From contig NZ_CP078013.2 in assembly GCF_024112395.2 (NCBI RefSeq), positions 3,658,001 to 3,722,000 of the forward strand: DNA of 64,000 nucleotides, read 5' to 3'. Below are positions 1 to 9,205 of this stretch, one piece after another. The number at the start of each line of letters is the position of its first letter. Positions within the stretch are counted from its first letter, which is position 1. Made by a program: the position numbers and the translations under genes. The notes below the pieces were generated by a model. The model searched no databases. It saw only the letters and a program-made list of their open reading frames with translations, and was not told the origin of the DNA. The stretch comes from Pseudomonas pergaminensis. GTDB taxonomy: Bacteria > Pseudomonadota > Gammaproteobacteria > Pseudomonadales > Pseudomonadaceae.

Positions 1-193
1 CACGCCCGGTCTCACCACTGACCAGCCCCATGGCCTCCAACTCGGTATAGACCCGACTGGCAGTGACCAGCGCCAGACCCTGTTCGGCAGCCAACTGGCG
101 GTGAGTCGGCAGGCGCGTACCGGGCGGCATCTTTCCGCTGCGGATGTCTGCGGCGAACCGGTCGACCAGGGATTTATAGCGGGCGCGGGGCAT
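1..193 (-). CDS. MocR/GntR-type transcriptional regulator, N-terminus only
   Basis: Partial gene: the start codon is inside the window and the rest runs off the left edge. The 64 visible residues form a GntR winged helix-turn-helix, with a LVDRFAADIRSGKMPPGTRLP opening helix followed by THRQLAAEQGLALVTASRVY as the recognition region. This opening is typical of MocR-type regulators, which carry a PLP-binding aminotransferase-like domain at the C-terminus; that domain lies outside the window, so a plain GntR protein cannot be excluded. It is divergent from an EamA transporter gene. MocR regulators are often found next to the transporter they control, so regulation of that exporter is a reasonable inference. 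An upstream ATG in another frame was rejected because it does not continue the domain. Confidence 0.8.
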   Translation of the reverse strand, partial: MPRARYKSLVDRFAADIRSGKMPPGTRLPTHRQLAAEQGLALVTASRVYTELEAMGLVSGETGR

Positions 194-207
194 AGGGATG
201 TATCCAT

Positions 208-225
208 GACAATTTTTTGATTGTC
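208..225. promoter_or_regulatory. Inverted repeat between the MocR gene and the EamA gene
   Basis: GACAAT (208-213) and ATTGTC (220-225) form a perfect 6-bp inverted repeat around a T-rich 6-nt spacer. It lies in the short gap between divergent genes, 15 bp upstream of the regulator's start. It is a candidate operator for the MocR-type protein. Binding is inferred from position and symmetry only. Confidence 0.45.
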
Positions 226-252
226 TTAATGCTCGCCCCTAGGATGGCTCGC

Positions 253-1176
253 ATGCAACCCCCCTCTTTCTTCGGGCACACCCTCATGGAACGTACCTCT
301 CGCCTCAACACCCTGGACACTGGCACCCAAGGCTGGATCAACGGCTTTATCGGCGTGGTGATTTTCAGCGGCTCATTGCCGGCCACGCGCCTGGCGGTGA
401 TGGAATTCGACCCGGTGTTCCTGACCATGATCCGCGCCGCCATCGCGGCCGTTTTGGGGGGAGTGCTGCTGTGGCTGTTCAAGGAGAAACGCCCCGCACG
501 CCCTCAGTGGATGTCGCTGGCGGTCGTCGCCCTTGGCGTGGTGATCGGCTTCCCGCTGCTCACCGCCCTGGCGCTGCAATACGTGACCTCGGCCCACTCC
601 ATTGTGTTTATCGGCTTGCTGCCACTGGCCACTGCGGTCTTTGGCGTGCTGCGCGGCGGCGAACGCCCGCGCCCGGTGTTCTGGCTGTTCTCGGTGCTCG
701 GCAGCGCGCTGGTGATGGGTTATGCCTTCGCCCAGGGCCTGAGCGCCGCGCCGGCCGGCGACGTGCTGATGCTGCTGGCGGTATTGGCCTGCGGCCTGGG
801 TTATGCCGAAGGCGCCAAGCTGTCGCGCAGCCTCGGCGGCTGGCAGGTGATCTGTTGGGCGCTGGTGGTGTCGCTTCCCGTGGTGCTGCCCTTGAGCCTG
901 GTGCTGGCGCCGAGAACCTTCACCGGCATCAGCCTGCCAGCCTGGCTGAGCCTAGGCTATGTGTCGCTGTTCAGCATGCTCATCGGCTTCGTGTTCTGGT
1001 ACCGCGGCCTGGCCCAGGGTGGCATCGCCGCCGTCGGCCAGTTGCAGTTGCTGCAACCGTTTTTCGGCCTGGCGCTGGCGGCAGGCCTGCTGCATGAGCA
1101 GGTCAGCCTGGGCATGGTGCTGGTGACGGTCGCGGTGATCGGCTGCGTGGCCGGCGCAAAGAAGTTCGCCCGTTAA
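253..1176 (+). CDS. EamA/DMT-family membrane transporter
   Basis: A drug/metabolite transporter of about 307 residues, made of two tandem EamA repeats with about ten hydrophobic helices. Family members export amino acids or other small metabolites across the inner membrane; the substrate cannot be read from the sequence. The first repeat starts near WINGFIGVVIFSGSLPATRLAV and the second near LLMLLAVLACGLGYAEGAKLS. I chose the ATG at 253 because AGGA lies 8 nt upstream; ATGs at 244 and 286 and a TTG at 217 are in frame and possible. It is divergent from a MocR regulator. The stop codon overlaps the stop of the convergent yceI-like gene by two bases, leaving no room for a terminator. Confidence 0.88.
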   Translation: MQPPSFFGHTLMERTSRLNTLDTGTQGWINGFIGVVIFSGSLPATRLAVMEFDPVFLTMIRAAIAAVLGGVLLWLFKEKRPARPQWMSLAVVALGVVIGFPLLTALALQYVTSAHSIVFIGLLPLATAVFGVLRGGERPRPVFWLFSVLGSALVMGYAFAQGLSAAPAGDVLMLLAVLACGLGYAEGAKLSRSLGGWQVICWALVVSLPVVLPLSLVLAPRTFTGISLPAWLSLGYVSLFSMLIGFVFWYRGLAQGGIAAVGQLQLLQPFFGLALAAGLLHEQVSLGMVLVTVAVIGCVAGAKKFAR

Positions 1177-1739
1177 CGCTGCGGAGCGACCATCTTGAAC
1201 TTGATGTTGATGTCATTGGACACCACGCTGTTGCCGGCCCACTCGCCCTCGCCTATCTTGAAATCGCCGCGCTTGAGGATGAACTCACCGTCGAACACAC
1301 CAATGCCGCCCTGTTCCTTGAGCACCACGTCAACGTCCACCGGGCGCGTGGTGCCCTTGATGGTCAGGTGGCCGCTGATCATGTAGCGGTTGTCCCCCAG
1401 GGCCTTGACGCCGGTGGATTCGTACACGCCCACCGGGTAGGTCGCGGTATCGAACCAGGACGCGCGCTGCAGTTCGTCGTTGGCGTCCGGGCTGCCGGCG
1501 TCGATGCTGGCAAGCTGGATCTTGAGCAACGCATGCCCGGCTTCCGGCTGCTGCGTGTCGAAGTTCAAGGTGCCCTCGAAGTCGCTGAAGGTGCCGTATA
1601 CGCGCTGCCCCAATTGCTGGTAGGTAAAGCTGATCTGGCTGGCGGTGCGGTTGACGTCCTTGTACTCCACCGCTTGTGCGCTGGCGCCATAGGCAAGGAT
1701 CAAGGCCAGTACCGCGACCGGGGACATTCGTCGTTTCAT
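1173..1739 (-). CDS. YceI-family periplasmic protein
   Basis: A 188-residue secreted protein. Residues 1 to about 22 (MKRRMSPVAVLALILAYGAS then AQA) form a Sec signal peptide ending in AQA. The rest matches the YceI lipocalin-like barrel, which binds polyisoprenoid-type lipids in characterised members: VEYKDVNRTASQISFTYQQLG at the start, the GTFSDFEGTLNFD strand, and the SWFDTATYPVGVYEST region. The physiological role is unclear in most bacteria. The start at 1739 has GGAG 6 nt upstream; a further in-frame ATG at 1793 would add 18 residues before the signal peptide and was rejected. The gene stands alone and ends over the stop codon of the convergent EamA gene. Confidence 0.9.
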   Translation of the reverse strand: MKRRMSPVAVLALILAYGASAQAVEYKDVNRTASQISFTYQQLGQRVYGTFSDFEGTLNFDTQQPEAGHALLKIQLASIDAGSPDANDELQRASWFDTATYPVGVYESTGVKALGDNRYMISGHLTIKGTTRPVDVDVVLKEQGGIGVFDGEFILKRGDFKIGEGEWAGNSVVSNDINIKFKMVAPQR

Positions 1740-1848
1740 GCAGCGCTCCGCTAGAGGTAAGGACACAGGGCGACACCAGGGATTTATTCCCATCCGGCGC
1801 CTGTCCTGCTAAACAGAGTAGTCGCACACGCACCTATAAGGACTCTGC

Positions 1849-2343
1849 ATGCACGCCCCTTCACTCCAGGATATTACCGCGCCGGAAGGCATTTGCTACG
1901 GCTGCGGCGGCAGCAACCCCCACGGCTTGCATATCAAGAGCCGTTGGGACGCGGACGGCATCCACCTCGTCGCCGAGCACCTGCCCGAAGCCCAATACAG
2001 CGGCTGGCCCGACCTGGTCTACGGCGGCCTGATCGCCATGTTGGTGGACTGCCATTCCAACTGGACCGCCATGGCCTACCACTACCGCGCCGAACAGCGC
2101 GAACCCGGCAGCCTGCCGCGCATCGACTGCGTCACCGGCAACCTGGGCATCAAATTCATCAAGCCGACGCCCATGGGCGTCACCCTCACCCTGCGCGCAC
2201 GGGTCGAGGGCGATGTGGGGCGCAAGACCCGCGTGATCTGCGAGGTACACGCCGGTGACGTGCTCACCGCAGTGGGTGATTCGATCTTCGTGCGTGTCGA
2301 CACCGGCCAACTGGCCGCCGCCGCCCATGGCCGTGAGGGCTGA
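1849..2343 (+). CDS. Hotdog-fold thioesterase (PaaI-like)
   Basis: A 164-residue cytoplasmic protein with the CYGCGGSNPHGLHI opening typical of a PaaI-like hotdog thioesterase group, then the VYGGLIAMLVDCHSNW helix, where the catalytic acidic residue usually sits (Asp in VDCH). The C-terminal strands include IKFIKPTPMGVTLTLRARVE. Such enzymes hydrolyse acyl-CoA thioesters; the acyl group here is unknown. AAGGA lies 8 nt upstream of the ATG. The next gene, a hydrolase, starts 44 bp downstream on the same strand and may be co-transcribed. Confidence 0.82.
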   Translation: MHAPSLQDITAPEGICYGCGGSNPHGLHIKSRWDADGIHLVAEHLPEAQYSGWPDLVYGGLIAMLVDCHSNWTAMAYHYRAEQREPGSLPRIDCVTGNLGIKFIKPTPMGVTLTLRARVEGDVGRKTRVICEVHAGDVLTAVGDSIFVRVDTGQLAAAAHGREG

Positions 2344-2387
2344 TCCTGGTCTACATTGACTGCCACCGCTAATCGAGGACTGCACCG

Positions 2388-3275
2388 ATGACTCGTCTGA
2401 CCGCGAAAGACTTTGCCCCCGAACTGCTGGAACTCTATGACGGCTACGCCCACGGCAAGATCAACCGCCGCGAATTTCTCGACCGCGCGGCGCTGTTCAC
2501 CTTTGGTGGCCTCACCGCCTCCGCCCTGCTGGCGGCGCTGAGCCCCAACTACGCGCTGGCCGAACAGGTGAAATTCACCGACCCGGACATCGTCGCCGAC
2601 TACATCACCTACCCCTCGCCCACAGGCAACGGCACCGTGCGCGGCTATCTCGTGCGCCCGGCCAAGGCCACAGGCAAATTGCCCGCAGTGGTGGTGGTTC
2701 ACGAAAACCGCGGCCTCAACCCTTATATCGAAGACGTCGCCCGACGCCTGGCCAAGGCCGGCTTCATCGCCCTGGCGCCCGACGGCCTGACCTCGGTCGG
2801 CGGCTACCCCGGCAACGATGAAAAAGGCGTGGAACTGCAGCAGAAGGTCGACCCGACCAAGCTGATGAACGACTTCTTCGCCGCCATCGAATGGCTGATG
2901 CACCACGACAGCAGCACCGGCAAAGTCGGCATCACCGGCTTCTGCTACGGCGGTGGCGTGACCAATGCGGCCGCCGTGGCATACCCGGAACTGGGCGCAG
3001 CGGTGTCGTTCTATGGGCGCCAGCCAGAGGCCAAGGATGTGGCGCGAATCAAGGCGCCGATCATGCTGCACTACGGTGAGTTGGACACGCGGATCAATGA
3101 AGGCTGGCCGGCTTACGAGAAAGCGTTGAAGGCAGCCGGCACTCCCTATGAAGCGTATATCTACAAGGGCGCCAACCACGGCTTCCATAATGATTCGACG
3201 CCGCGTTATGACGAAGCGGCGGCGAATCTGGCGTGGGAGAGGACGCTGGGATGGTTCCGCAAATACCTCGTCTAG
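2388..3275 (+). CDS. Dienelactone-hydrolase-family protein with Tat-like leader
   Basis: A 295-residue alpha/beta hydrolase. An unusual N-terminus of about 24 charged residues precedes [20 protein letters not shown] and [13 protein letters not shown], a twin-arginine-like leader with a hydrophobic core and an ALA cleavage site near residue 58. Export is therefore likely but not certain. The catalytic core has [21 protein letters not shown], the nucleophile elbow GFCYGGG with Cys186, and a C-terminal ANHGFHND with the His. A Cys-Asp-His triad is typical of carboxymethylenebutenolidase (dienelactone hydrolase), but exported relatives have no firmly known substrate. It follows a thioesterase gene by 44 bp. 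Confidence 0.85.
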   Translation: MTRLTAKDFAPELLELYDGYAHGKINRREFLDRAALFTFGGLTASALLAALSPNYALAEQVKFTDPDIVADYITYPSPTGNGTVRGYLVRPAKATGKLPAVVVVHENRGLNPYIEDVARRLAKAGFIALAPDGLTSVGGYPGNDEKGVELQQKVDPTKLMNDFFAAIEWLMHHDSSTGKVGITGFCYGGGVTNAAAVAYPELGAAVSFYGRQPEAKDVARIKAPIMLHYGELDTRINEGWPAYEKALKAAGTPYEAYIYKGANHGFHNDSTPRYDEAAANLAWERTLGWFRKYLV

Positions 3276-3403
3276 GGCAGAGTGCGGCCCGGTCGGGTAC
3301 TGGATCACAACCGGCTCGGTCGTACATGCATTTCGCAAATGTCTGCTTGCTCATCCAGCCAGTGCCTTCATGCTCCACGTTTTTATAAAAGGAGCGCTTG
3401 AAA

Positions 3404-3688
3404 ATGCCCTGTGAAACCTGCCAAAGGCTGGGTGAGTCTGTTACATGGCTTGACTTCGGAATTAAAATCACCCGTTTGCCCGTCATACCGTTGTGCCCGA
3501 AGGAGCAAGATCTCTATCGGTTTTTTGTCGAGAGTCACCTGGTATGGAAGGTGGACCATTTAGACGCCTACGGTCAGTTCTGGCTGTGCGTGCAATATGA
3601 TGAACAGCGATATGAGCTGCTTACACCGCTTCCGGGCACCTATGAAAAAATCCTCTGCGACCCGCCCTATCCGGTGCCTAGGCATTGA
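3404..3688 (+). CDS. Hypothetical small protein
   Basis: A 94-residue protein I do not recognise. It opens MPCETCQRLGESVTW with a CxxC pair, then an aromatic-rich body (FFVESHLVWKVDHLDAYGQF, WLCVQYDEQRYELL) and ends DPPYPVPRH. No signal peptide or membrane helix is seen. GGAG 9 nt upstream supports the ATG at 3404 over the TTG at 3398. Base composition here and just upstream is less GC-rich than in neighbouring genes, which may indicate recent acquisition or weak expression. Its last 11 bases overlap the 3' end of the convergent ampR. A CxxC pair could bind zinc, but a single pair is weak evidence. Confidence 0.6.
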   Translation: MPCETCQRLGESVTWLDFGIKITRLPVIPLCPKEQDLYRFFVESHLVWKVDHLDAYGQFWLCVQYDEQRYELLTPLPGTYEKILCDPPYPVPRH

Positions 3689-4553
3689 CGGTGTCGCGCA
3701 ACCAGCCCTTGAATGCCAACATCGCCGAGGTCTCAGCCCGCGATTGCAGGCGGGTCAGCCAGTAGCTGCCGGTGGTAATGCCGACATCGAACGGTTGGCG
3801 GATGACGTCGCTCTCCAGTTGCCGCGAGAACATCATCGCCGGTGCCAACGCTACGCCCATGCCTTGCAAGGCTGCCTCCATCATCGCCAACGAAGAATCG
3901 AACACGATGCTGCGTGGCACCAGGGTATCGGCGGGCAACCCGGCGGCCTGGAACCACAGGCTCCACTCATCGGCGCGGTAGGAGCGCAACAAGGTGTGCT
4001 TCAACAGGTCGGCGGGTGCCTGCAGTTGCTCGGCGAGTTGTGGCACGCAGAGCACCGTCAGCGGCGCCTCCAGCAGTTCGCAGGCGTCCGTGCCGTGCCA
4101 GGCACCTGCGCCAAAGCGGATCGCATAGTCCAGGCCCTCGGCGGCAACGTCGACGCGGTTGTTGTGGGTGGAAAGGCGCAGGTCGATAAAGGGATAACGG
4201 CGTTGGAAGTCCGCCAGACGCGGCAGCAACCAGCCGACCGCGAAGGTGCCGACCGCCCCCACGGTGAGGACCTCGCGGTAGTGCCCCCCCTCAAACTGGC
4301 CGAGCGTATGGGCGATGCGGTCGAAGGACTCACGCAACACCGGCAATAAGGTTTCCCCTTCGCGCGTCAGCATAAGGCCCCGTGGCAGGCGCTTGAATAA
4401 TGTGAGATTAAGTTGCGCCTCCAGGCTTTTCACCTGGTGGCTGACCGCCGCCTGGGTCACGCACAACTCGATGGCCGCCCGGGTAAAGCTCAGGTGGCGG
4501 GCGGAAGCCTCGAATGCGCGCAGGGCATTGAGGGGCAAATGTGAACGCAGCAT
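3678..4553 (-). CDS. ampR: LysR-family regulator AmpR of the beta-lactamase gene
   Basis: A 291-residue LysR regulator. Residues 1-60 form the DNA-binding helix-turn-helix (LPLNALRAFEASARHLSFTR, then AAIELCVTQAAVSHQVKSLE), and the remainder is the effector domain with RLSTHNNRVDVAAEGLDYAI and GMGVALAPAMMFSRQL. These segments agree closely with AmpR of Pseudomonas as I know it. AmpR senses muropeptides from cell-wall recycling: UDP-MurNAc-pentapeptide keeps it repressing and anhydro-muropeptides convert it to an activator of ampC. The divergent partner here is a class C beta-lactamase, the classic arrangement, which makes the call firm. The gene's 3' end overlaps a small convergent gene by 11 bp. 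Confidence 0.95.
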   Translation of the reverse strand: MLRSHLPLNALRAFEASARHLSFTRAAIELCVTQAAVSHQVKSLEAQLNLTLFKRLPRGLMLTREGETLLPVLRESFDRIAHTLGQFEGGHYREVLTVGAVGTFAVGWLLPRLADFQRRYPFIDLRLSTHNNRVDVAAEGLDYAIRFGAGAWHGTDACELLEAPLTVLCVPQLAEQLQAPADLLKHTLLRSYRADEWSLWFQAAGLPADTLVPRSIVFDSSLAMMEAALQGMGVALAPAMMFSRQLESDVIRQPFDVGITTGSYWLTRLQSRAETSAMLAFKGWLRDTVNA

Positions 4554-4570
4554 GCTCTACCCTAGATTTT

Positions 4571-4644
4571 CTAATGGCAGCTGCAAGATATCATCGTTTG
4601 TCGAGGGCGGTGAATCCCACTAGATTTGCGACGCCTGCGCAGGC
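4571..4644 (+). promoter_or_regulatory. ampC promoter with possible AmpR site and leader palindrome
   Basis: TTGTCG (4598-4603) and TAGATT (4621-4626) are separated by 17 nt and form a plausible weak sigma-70 promoter for ampC. Upstream of the -35, 4571-4596 contains the palindrome GCAGCTGC (4577-4584), where an activating LysR protein would be expected to bind. At the predicted transcription start lies a perfect 12-bp palindrome, GCCTGCGCAGGC (4633-4644), flanked by GATTTG (4623-4628) and CAAATC (4646-4651), so the mRNA could begin with a hairpin. The roles are inferred. Confidence 0.5.
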
Positions 4645-4684
4645 TCAAATCGTCAGTGCACCCTCTACATGGAAGCGAGTCACC

Positions 4685-5827
4685 ATGAACACCAGCGTAC
4701 GAAATTTCCTGTTTTCAGCCCTTTTTATCGGCTCCGGAACCTGCACGGCCGCCACCGACCTGCGCAAGGTCGTGGACAGTAGCGTCGAGCCCCTGATGCA
4801 GCAGCAAGGCATCGCCGGCCTGTCAGTGGCCGTCGTAGACAAAGGCAAGGTGCAATACTTTAACTACGGAATCGCCAACAAGGACAACCAGCAACCCGTT
4901 ACCCAAGACACATTGTTCGAGATCGGCTCGGTCAGCAAAACCTTTACCGCCACCCTGGGCGGCTACGCCGAGGCCAATAACAAGCTGAAGCTTTCGGACA
5001 AGGCCAGCCAGCATCTTGCAGCACTCAAGGGCAGCGCCTTTGACCGCATCAGCCTGCTGCAACTCGCCACCTACACCCCCGGCGGCCTGCCATTGCAGTT
5101 CCCGGACGCCGCTGACAGTGCCAACACCATGCTCGGCTATTTTCAGCATTGGAAACCCACCTACGCTCCGGGTGAGCAGCGTCTTTACTCCAACCCGAGC
5201 ATTGGTCTGTTCGGCTACCTCAGCGCACAAAGCCTGGGCCAGCCGTTCGACAAGGCCATGGAAAAAACCCTGCTGCCCAAGTTGGGCCTGAACAACACCT
5301 ACGTCAGCGTGCCTGCCGACAAAGCCGGCGCCTACGCCCAAGGCTATGACAAGGACCACAAACCTGTCCGCGTCGGCCCTGGCGCGCTGGACAGTGAGGC
5401 CTACGGCATCAAGACCAGTACTCAGGACCTGGCGCACTACGTGATAGTGAACATGCACCCACAAACCCTGGAGAAGCCGCTGCAACAGGCCATCGCTACC
5501 ACACACACCGGTTACTACAAGGTCAACGGTATGACCCAGGGCCTGGGCTGGGAGTACTACCCTTACCCGATCAAGCTGCAAGCGCTGATAGAGGGCGACT
5601 CCACGCCAATGGCAATGGAGCCGCACAAGGTGAAGTGGCTGAGTCCAGCCCAGGTGCAACCGGCAAACGTGCTGTACAACAAAACCGGCTCGACCCGTGG
5701 CTTTGGTGCCTACGTGGCGTACGTGCCAAGCAAGGATATCGGCGTGGTGATTCTAGCCAACAAGAACTACCCGAACGCGGAACGAGTGAAAGTGGCCCAT
5801 GCGATCTTGAGTGCGTTGGACCACTAA
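4685..5827 (+). CDS. ampC: Class C beta-lactamase AmpC
   Basis: A 380-residue periplasmic beta-lactamase precursor. The signal peptide is residues 1 to about 22 (MNTSVRNFLFSALFIGSG then TCTA). All three class C motifs are present: S82-V-S-K85 with the acylating serine, Y168-S-N170, and K333-T-G335. The conserved TYTPGGLPLQFPD segment follows, with Pro where many relatives have Ala. The enzyme hydrolyses cephalosporins and penicillins. Length fits the family. Upstream in-frame codons back to 4541 were rejected because they would precede the signal peptide. Divergent ampR implies induction by beta-lactams. A strong hairpin downstream (5846-5875) may end transcription from both sides. Confidence 0.96.
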   Translation: MNTSVRNFLFSALFIGSGTCTAATDLRKVVDSSVEPLMQQQGIAGLSVAVVDKGKVQYFNYGIANKDNQQPVTQDTLFEIGSVSKTFTATLGGYAEANNKLKLSDKASQHLAALKGSAFDRISLLQLATYTPGGLPLQFPDAADSANTMLGYFQHWKPTYAPGEQRLYSNPSIGLFGYLSAQSLGQPFDKAMEKTLLPKLGLNNTYVSVPADKAGAYAQGYDKDHKPVRVGPGALDSEAYGIKTSTQDLAHYVIVNMHPQTLEKPLQQAIATTHTGYYKVNGMTQGLGWEYYPYPIKLQALIEGDSTPMAMEPHKVKWLSPAQVQPANVLYNKTGSTRGFGAYVAYVPSKDIGVVILANKNYPNAERVKVAHAILSALDH

Positions 5828-5845
5828 GCACAGGCACAGATCAAA

Positions 5846-5875
5846 TGTGGGAGCCGGGTTTGCCCGGCTCCCACA
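5846..5875. repeat. Single REP hairpin, probable bidirectional terminator
   Basis: TGTGGGAGCCGGG (5846-5858) pairs perfectly with CCCGGCTCCCACA (5863-5875) across a 4-nt loop. It lies between the convergent ends of ampC and dctM. The sequence belongs to the Pseudomonas REP family seen many times in this window. There is no T-run, so terminator function is an inference from position and stem strength. Confidence 0.7.
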
Positions 5876-5894
5876 GGGTGTTGCGGGGTTGCAA

Positions 5895-7175
5895 CTACAT
5901 GCCGAGCCAGTGCGGCAGCGCCAGAGAGATAAACGGCAGGTAGGTGACCATGATCAGGAACACCAACAGAATCATCAGCCACGGCAGCGCCGCCCGAATG
6001 GTCTGCCCCAGCGTCAACCCGGTCACCGCCGAGGTCACGAACAGGTTCAATCCTACTGGCGGATGCACCAGGCCGATCTCCATGTTCACGACCATCACGA
6101 TCCCCAGGTGAATCGGATCGATGCCCAGTTTCATCGCAATCGGGAAGAAGATCGGCGCCAGGATCAACACGATGGCGGACGGTTCCATGAAGCTCCCCGC
6201 CACCAGCAGCACCACGTTGACCATGATCAGGAAACCAATCGGCGTCAGCCCTTCAGAGATCACCCACGCGGTGATTTCCTGGGGGATCTGCTCGGTGGTC
6301 AGCACATGGGCAAAGAGCATGGCGTTGGCGATGATAAACATCAGCATGATCGCCAGGCGCCCGGACTCCAGCAGCACCTTGGGGCAATCGCGCAGCTTCA
6401 TGTCCTTGTAGACGAACAGCGCGACAAACGCCGAGTACACCGCCGCCACCGCTGCCGCTTCGGTCGGGGTGAACATGCCGCTGTAGATGCCGCCGAGGAT
6501 GATCACCAGCAATAACAGGCCCCAGAAGGCGCGGCGTGCGCAGGTCAGCCACTCGCGAAAGGTCGCCCGTGGCTGGGCCGGCAGCTTCTTGATGCGCGCG
6601 ACGATGTAGATCGCGATCATCAACATCAGCCCCAGCAGCAAGCCCGGAATCACGCCGGCCATGAACAGCTTGCCCACCGACGTTTCCGTCGCGGCCGAGT
6701 ACACCACCATCACAATCGACGGCGGAATCAGGATGCCCAGCGTACCCGCGTTACAGATGATTCCGGCGCCGAACTCTTTCGGGTAACCGGAACGCACCAT
6801 GCCCGCCACGGCAATCGAGCCCACCGCCGCCACCGTCGCCGGTGACGACCCCGACAATGCCGCAAACAGCATGCACGCCAGCACCGCCGCAATCGCCAGG
6901 CCACCGCGAATATGCCCGACACAGGCGTTGGCGAAGTCGATCAGGCGTTGCGCCACGCCACCGGTGGTCATGAACGCGCCGGACAGCAGGAAAAACGGAA
7001 TCGCCAAAAAGGTGTAGGCGTCAGAGGTCTCGAACAGCTTGATCGCCAGGGAGCTCACCGAGTCCTGGCTGAACATCAGGATCGACACCGCGCCGGACAG
7101 GCCCAGGGAAATCGCGATGGGCACGCCCAGGAACATAAACACGAATAACAGCAAAAACAGACAGAGCACGGCCAT
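5895..7175 (-). CDS. dctM: TRAP transporter large permease (DctM)
   Basis: A 426-residue inner-membrane protein with about twelve hydrophobic helices and the DctM signatures (FLAIPFFLLSGAFMTTGGVA near the N-terminus, SGSSPATVAAVGSIAVAGM, and GVIPGLLLGLMLM). It is the channel subunit of a tripartite ATP-independent periplasmic transporter that uses a sodium gradient and a binding protein. Its ATG overlaps the stop of dctQ by one base (TGATG), showing translational coupling. The whole TRAP set lies at the 3' end of the itaconate-type catabolic block, so a dicarboxylate such as itaconate is the likely substrate. Confidence 0.95.
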   Translation of the reverse strand: MAVLCLFLLLFVFMFLGVPIAISLGLSGAVSILMFSQDSVSSLAIKLFETSDAYTFLAIPFFLLSGAFMTTGGVAQRLIDFANACVGHIRGGLAIAAVLACMLFAALSGSSPATVAAVGSIAVAGMVRSGYPKEFGAGIICNAGTLGILIPPSIVMVVYSAATETSVGKLFMAGVIPGLLLGLMLMIAIYIVARIKKLPAQPRATFREWLTCARRAFWGLLLLVIILGGIYSGMFTPTEAAAVAAVYSAFVALFVYKDMKLRDCPKVLLESGRLAIMLMFIIANAMLFAHVLTTEQIPQEITAWVISEGLTPIGFLIMVNVVLLVAGSFMEPSAIVLILAPIFFPIAMKLGIDPIHLGIVMVVNMEIGLVHPPVGLNLFVTSAVTGLTLGQTIRAALPWLMILLVFLIMVTYLPFISLALPHWLGM

Positions 7176-7807
7176 CAGTGACGCTCCTCATGGCTGCCGG
7201 CCAACTTGCTGGCCTCACCGGCCTCGTCGGCCAGCCCCAACCCGACCTGACGGTGGGTAAAGATGCGGTAGAAAATTTCCAGGTAGCGGATAAACACCAT
7301 GGCGAAACCGATGGGCACGATGATCACGATATCGCCCACATCAACGCCGTACTGATCGAGGTCTTCGGCGCCGATATGCGCGCCCATCACCGCACTCACC
7401 CACTTGTAGCTGGCGACCATGAACAGCCCGGCGTAGGCCAGGCAGCACAGGCACGCGAGCATGCCGAGCACGCGCTGCACCGGGCGCTTGGTCAGCTTGA
7501 CCAGTGCGTCCACGCCAAGGTGGCCGGCGGTGCGCACACCGTAGGAAATACCGAAGAAAATCAGCCAACCGAACATGGCCTTGGTCAGCGCCACGCTCCA
7601 GGTCATGTCCTGGGCCCAGGTCATGGTGTGATCGCCCAGGGCATTGAAGAAGTTGCTGCTGAAGGCCCACTTGTCGGCCAGGGCAAAGAACAGCGTGTAG
7701 ATGTTGTTGAGCATGACGTAGACGAATGTCACCAGGGTCATGGCGGCCAGCAGGAAGGCGATAAAACCTTCCTCCAGGTGCTCCCAGACGCGCCTTAGCG
7801 TTTGCAT
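7175..7807 (-). CDS. dctQ: TRAP transporter small permease (DctQ)
   Basis: A 210-residue membrane protein with four hydrophobic helices (EGFIAFLLAAMTLVTFVYVM, MFGWLIFFGISYGVRTAGHL and others), the normal fold for the small permease that links the binding protein to DctM. The GVRTAGHLGVDAL segment is typical. I placed the start at 7807 (MQTLRRVWEHLEEG); the longer reading up to 7978 translates a REP palindrome and was rejected. It is slightly longer than many DctQ proteins because of a polar C-terminal tail (ADEAGEASKLAGSHEERH). A REP pair separates it from dctP, while it overlaps dctM. Confidence 0.93.
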   Translation of the reverse strand: MQTLRRVWEHLEEGFIAFLLAAMTLVTFVYVMLNNIYTLFFALADKWAFSSNFFNALGDHTMTWAQDMTWSVALTKAMFGWLIFFGISYGVRTAGHLGVDALVKLTKRPVQRVLGMLACLCCLAYAGLFMVASYKWVSAVMGAHIGAEDLDQYGVDVGDIVIIVPIGFAMVFIRYLEIFYRIFTHRQVGLGLADEAGEASKLAGSHEERH

Positions 7808-7868
7808 GGCAAAACCTCGCGAAACTGGACGGGGGTATTCACAACAAGTCACTGACGAAACCGGATCA

Positions 7869-7957
7869 ATGTGGGAGCTGGCTTGCCTGCGATGCGGGCA
7901 ACTCGGTCTTTCAGGAACACCGAGGTGGTGCCATCGCGGGCAAGCCCGCTCCCACAG
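7869..7957. repeat. REP pair (REPIN-like) between dctP and dctQ
   Basis: A left arm starting GTGGGAGCTGGCTTGCC and a right arm ending GGCAAGCCCGCTCCCACA flank a ~50-nt variable middle, the usual REPIN arrangement of two inverted REP units. It sits inside the probable operon, where it could change relative mRNA stability of dctP and dctQM. That effect is inferred from known REP behaviour. Confidence 0.85.
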
Positions 7958-7982
7958 GCGTCGGGTTTGTTTCAGCAATCAA

Positions 7983-8972
<990 letters not shown>

Positions 8973-9095
8973 TCACCTTCTTATTGTTGTGTTGTAGGGC
9001 AAGGTGCCTGATGTCGCGCGTGTAGTGAATTTCGATTTTTTGATACCTGCGTTCGGTCTGGACGAACGCCAATCTGAGCTACAACAGCGATCCAA

Positions 9096-9185
9096 TGTGG
9101 GAGCGGGCTTGCTCGCGAATGCGGAGCGTCAGTCAATTTATAGGTACCTGATAGACCGCATTCGCGAGCAAGCCCGCTCCCACAT
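9096..9185. repeat. REPIN between ccl and dctP
   Basis: Two inverted REP arms, TGTGGGAGCGGGCTTGCTCG on the left and its complement ending GAGCAAGCCCGCTCCCACA, frame a middle with a GAATGCGG/CCGCATTC pair. The whole 90-nt unit could fold into one long hairpin. It lies within the putative itaconate operon. Confidence 0.88.
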
Positions 9186-9205
9186 TCTTTATTCGGTTTC
9201 TCCAG

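Noticed and set aside
2082..3338. A 418-codon antisense frame opposite the hydrolase gene
   Set aside because: It is the shadow of the thioesterase and dienelactone-hydrolase genes and has no domain features.
5846..5875. Possible transposon end or integration site
   Set aside because: It is one of the REP family members repeated throughout the window, with no duplication or transposase next to it.
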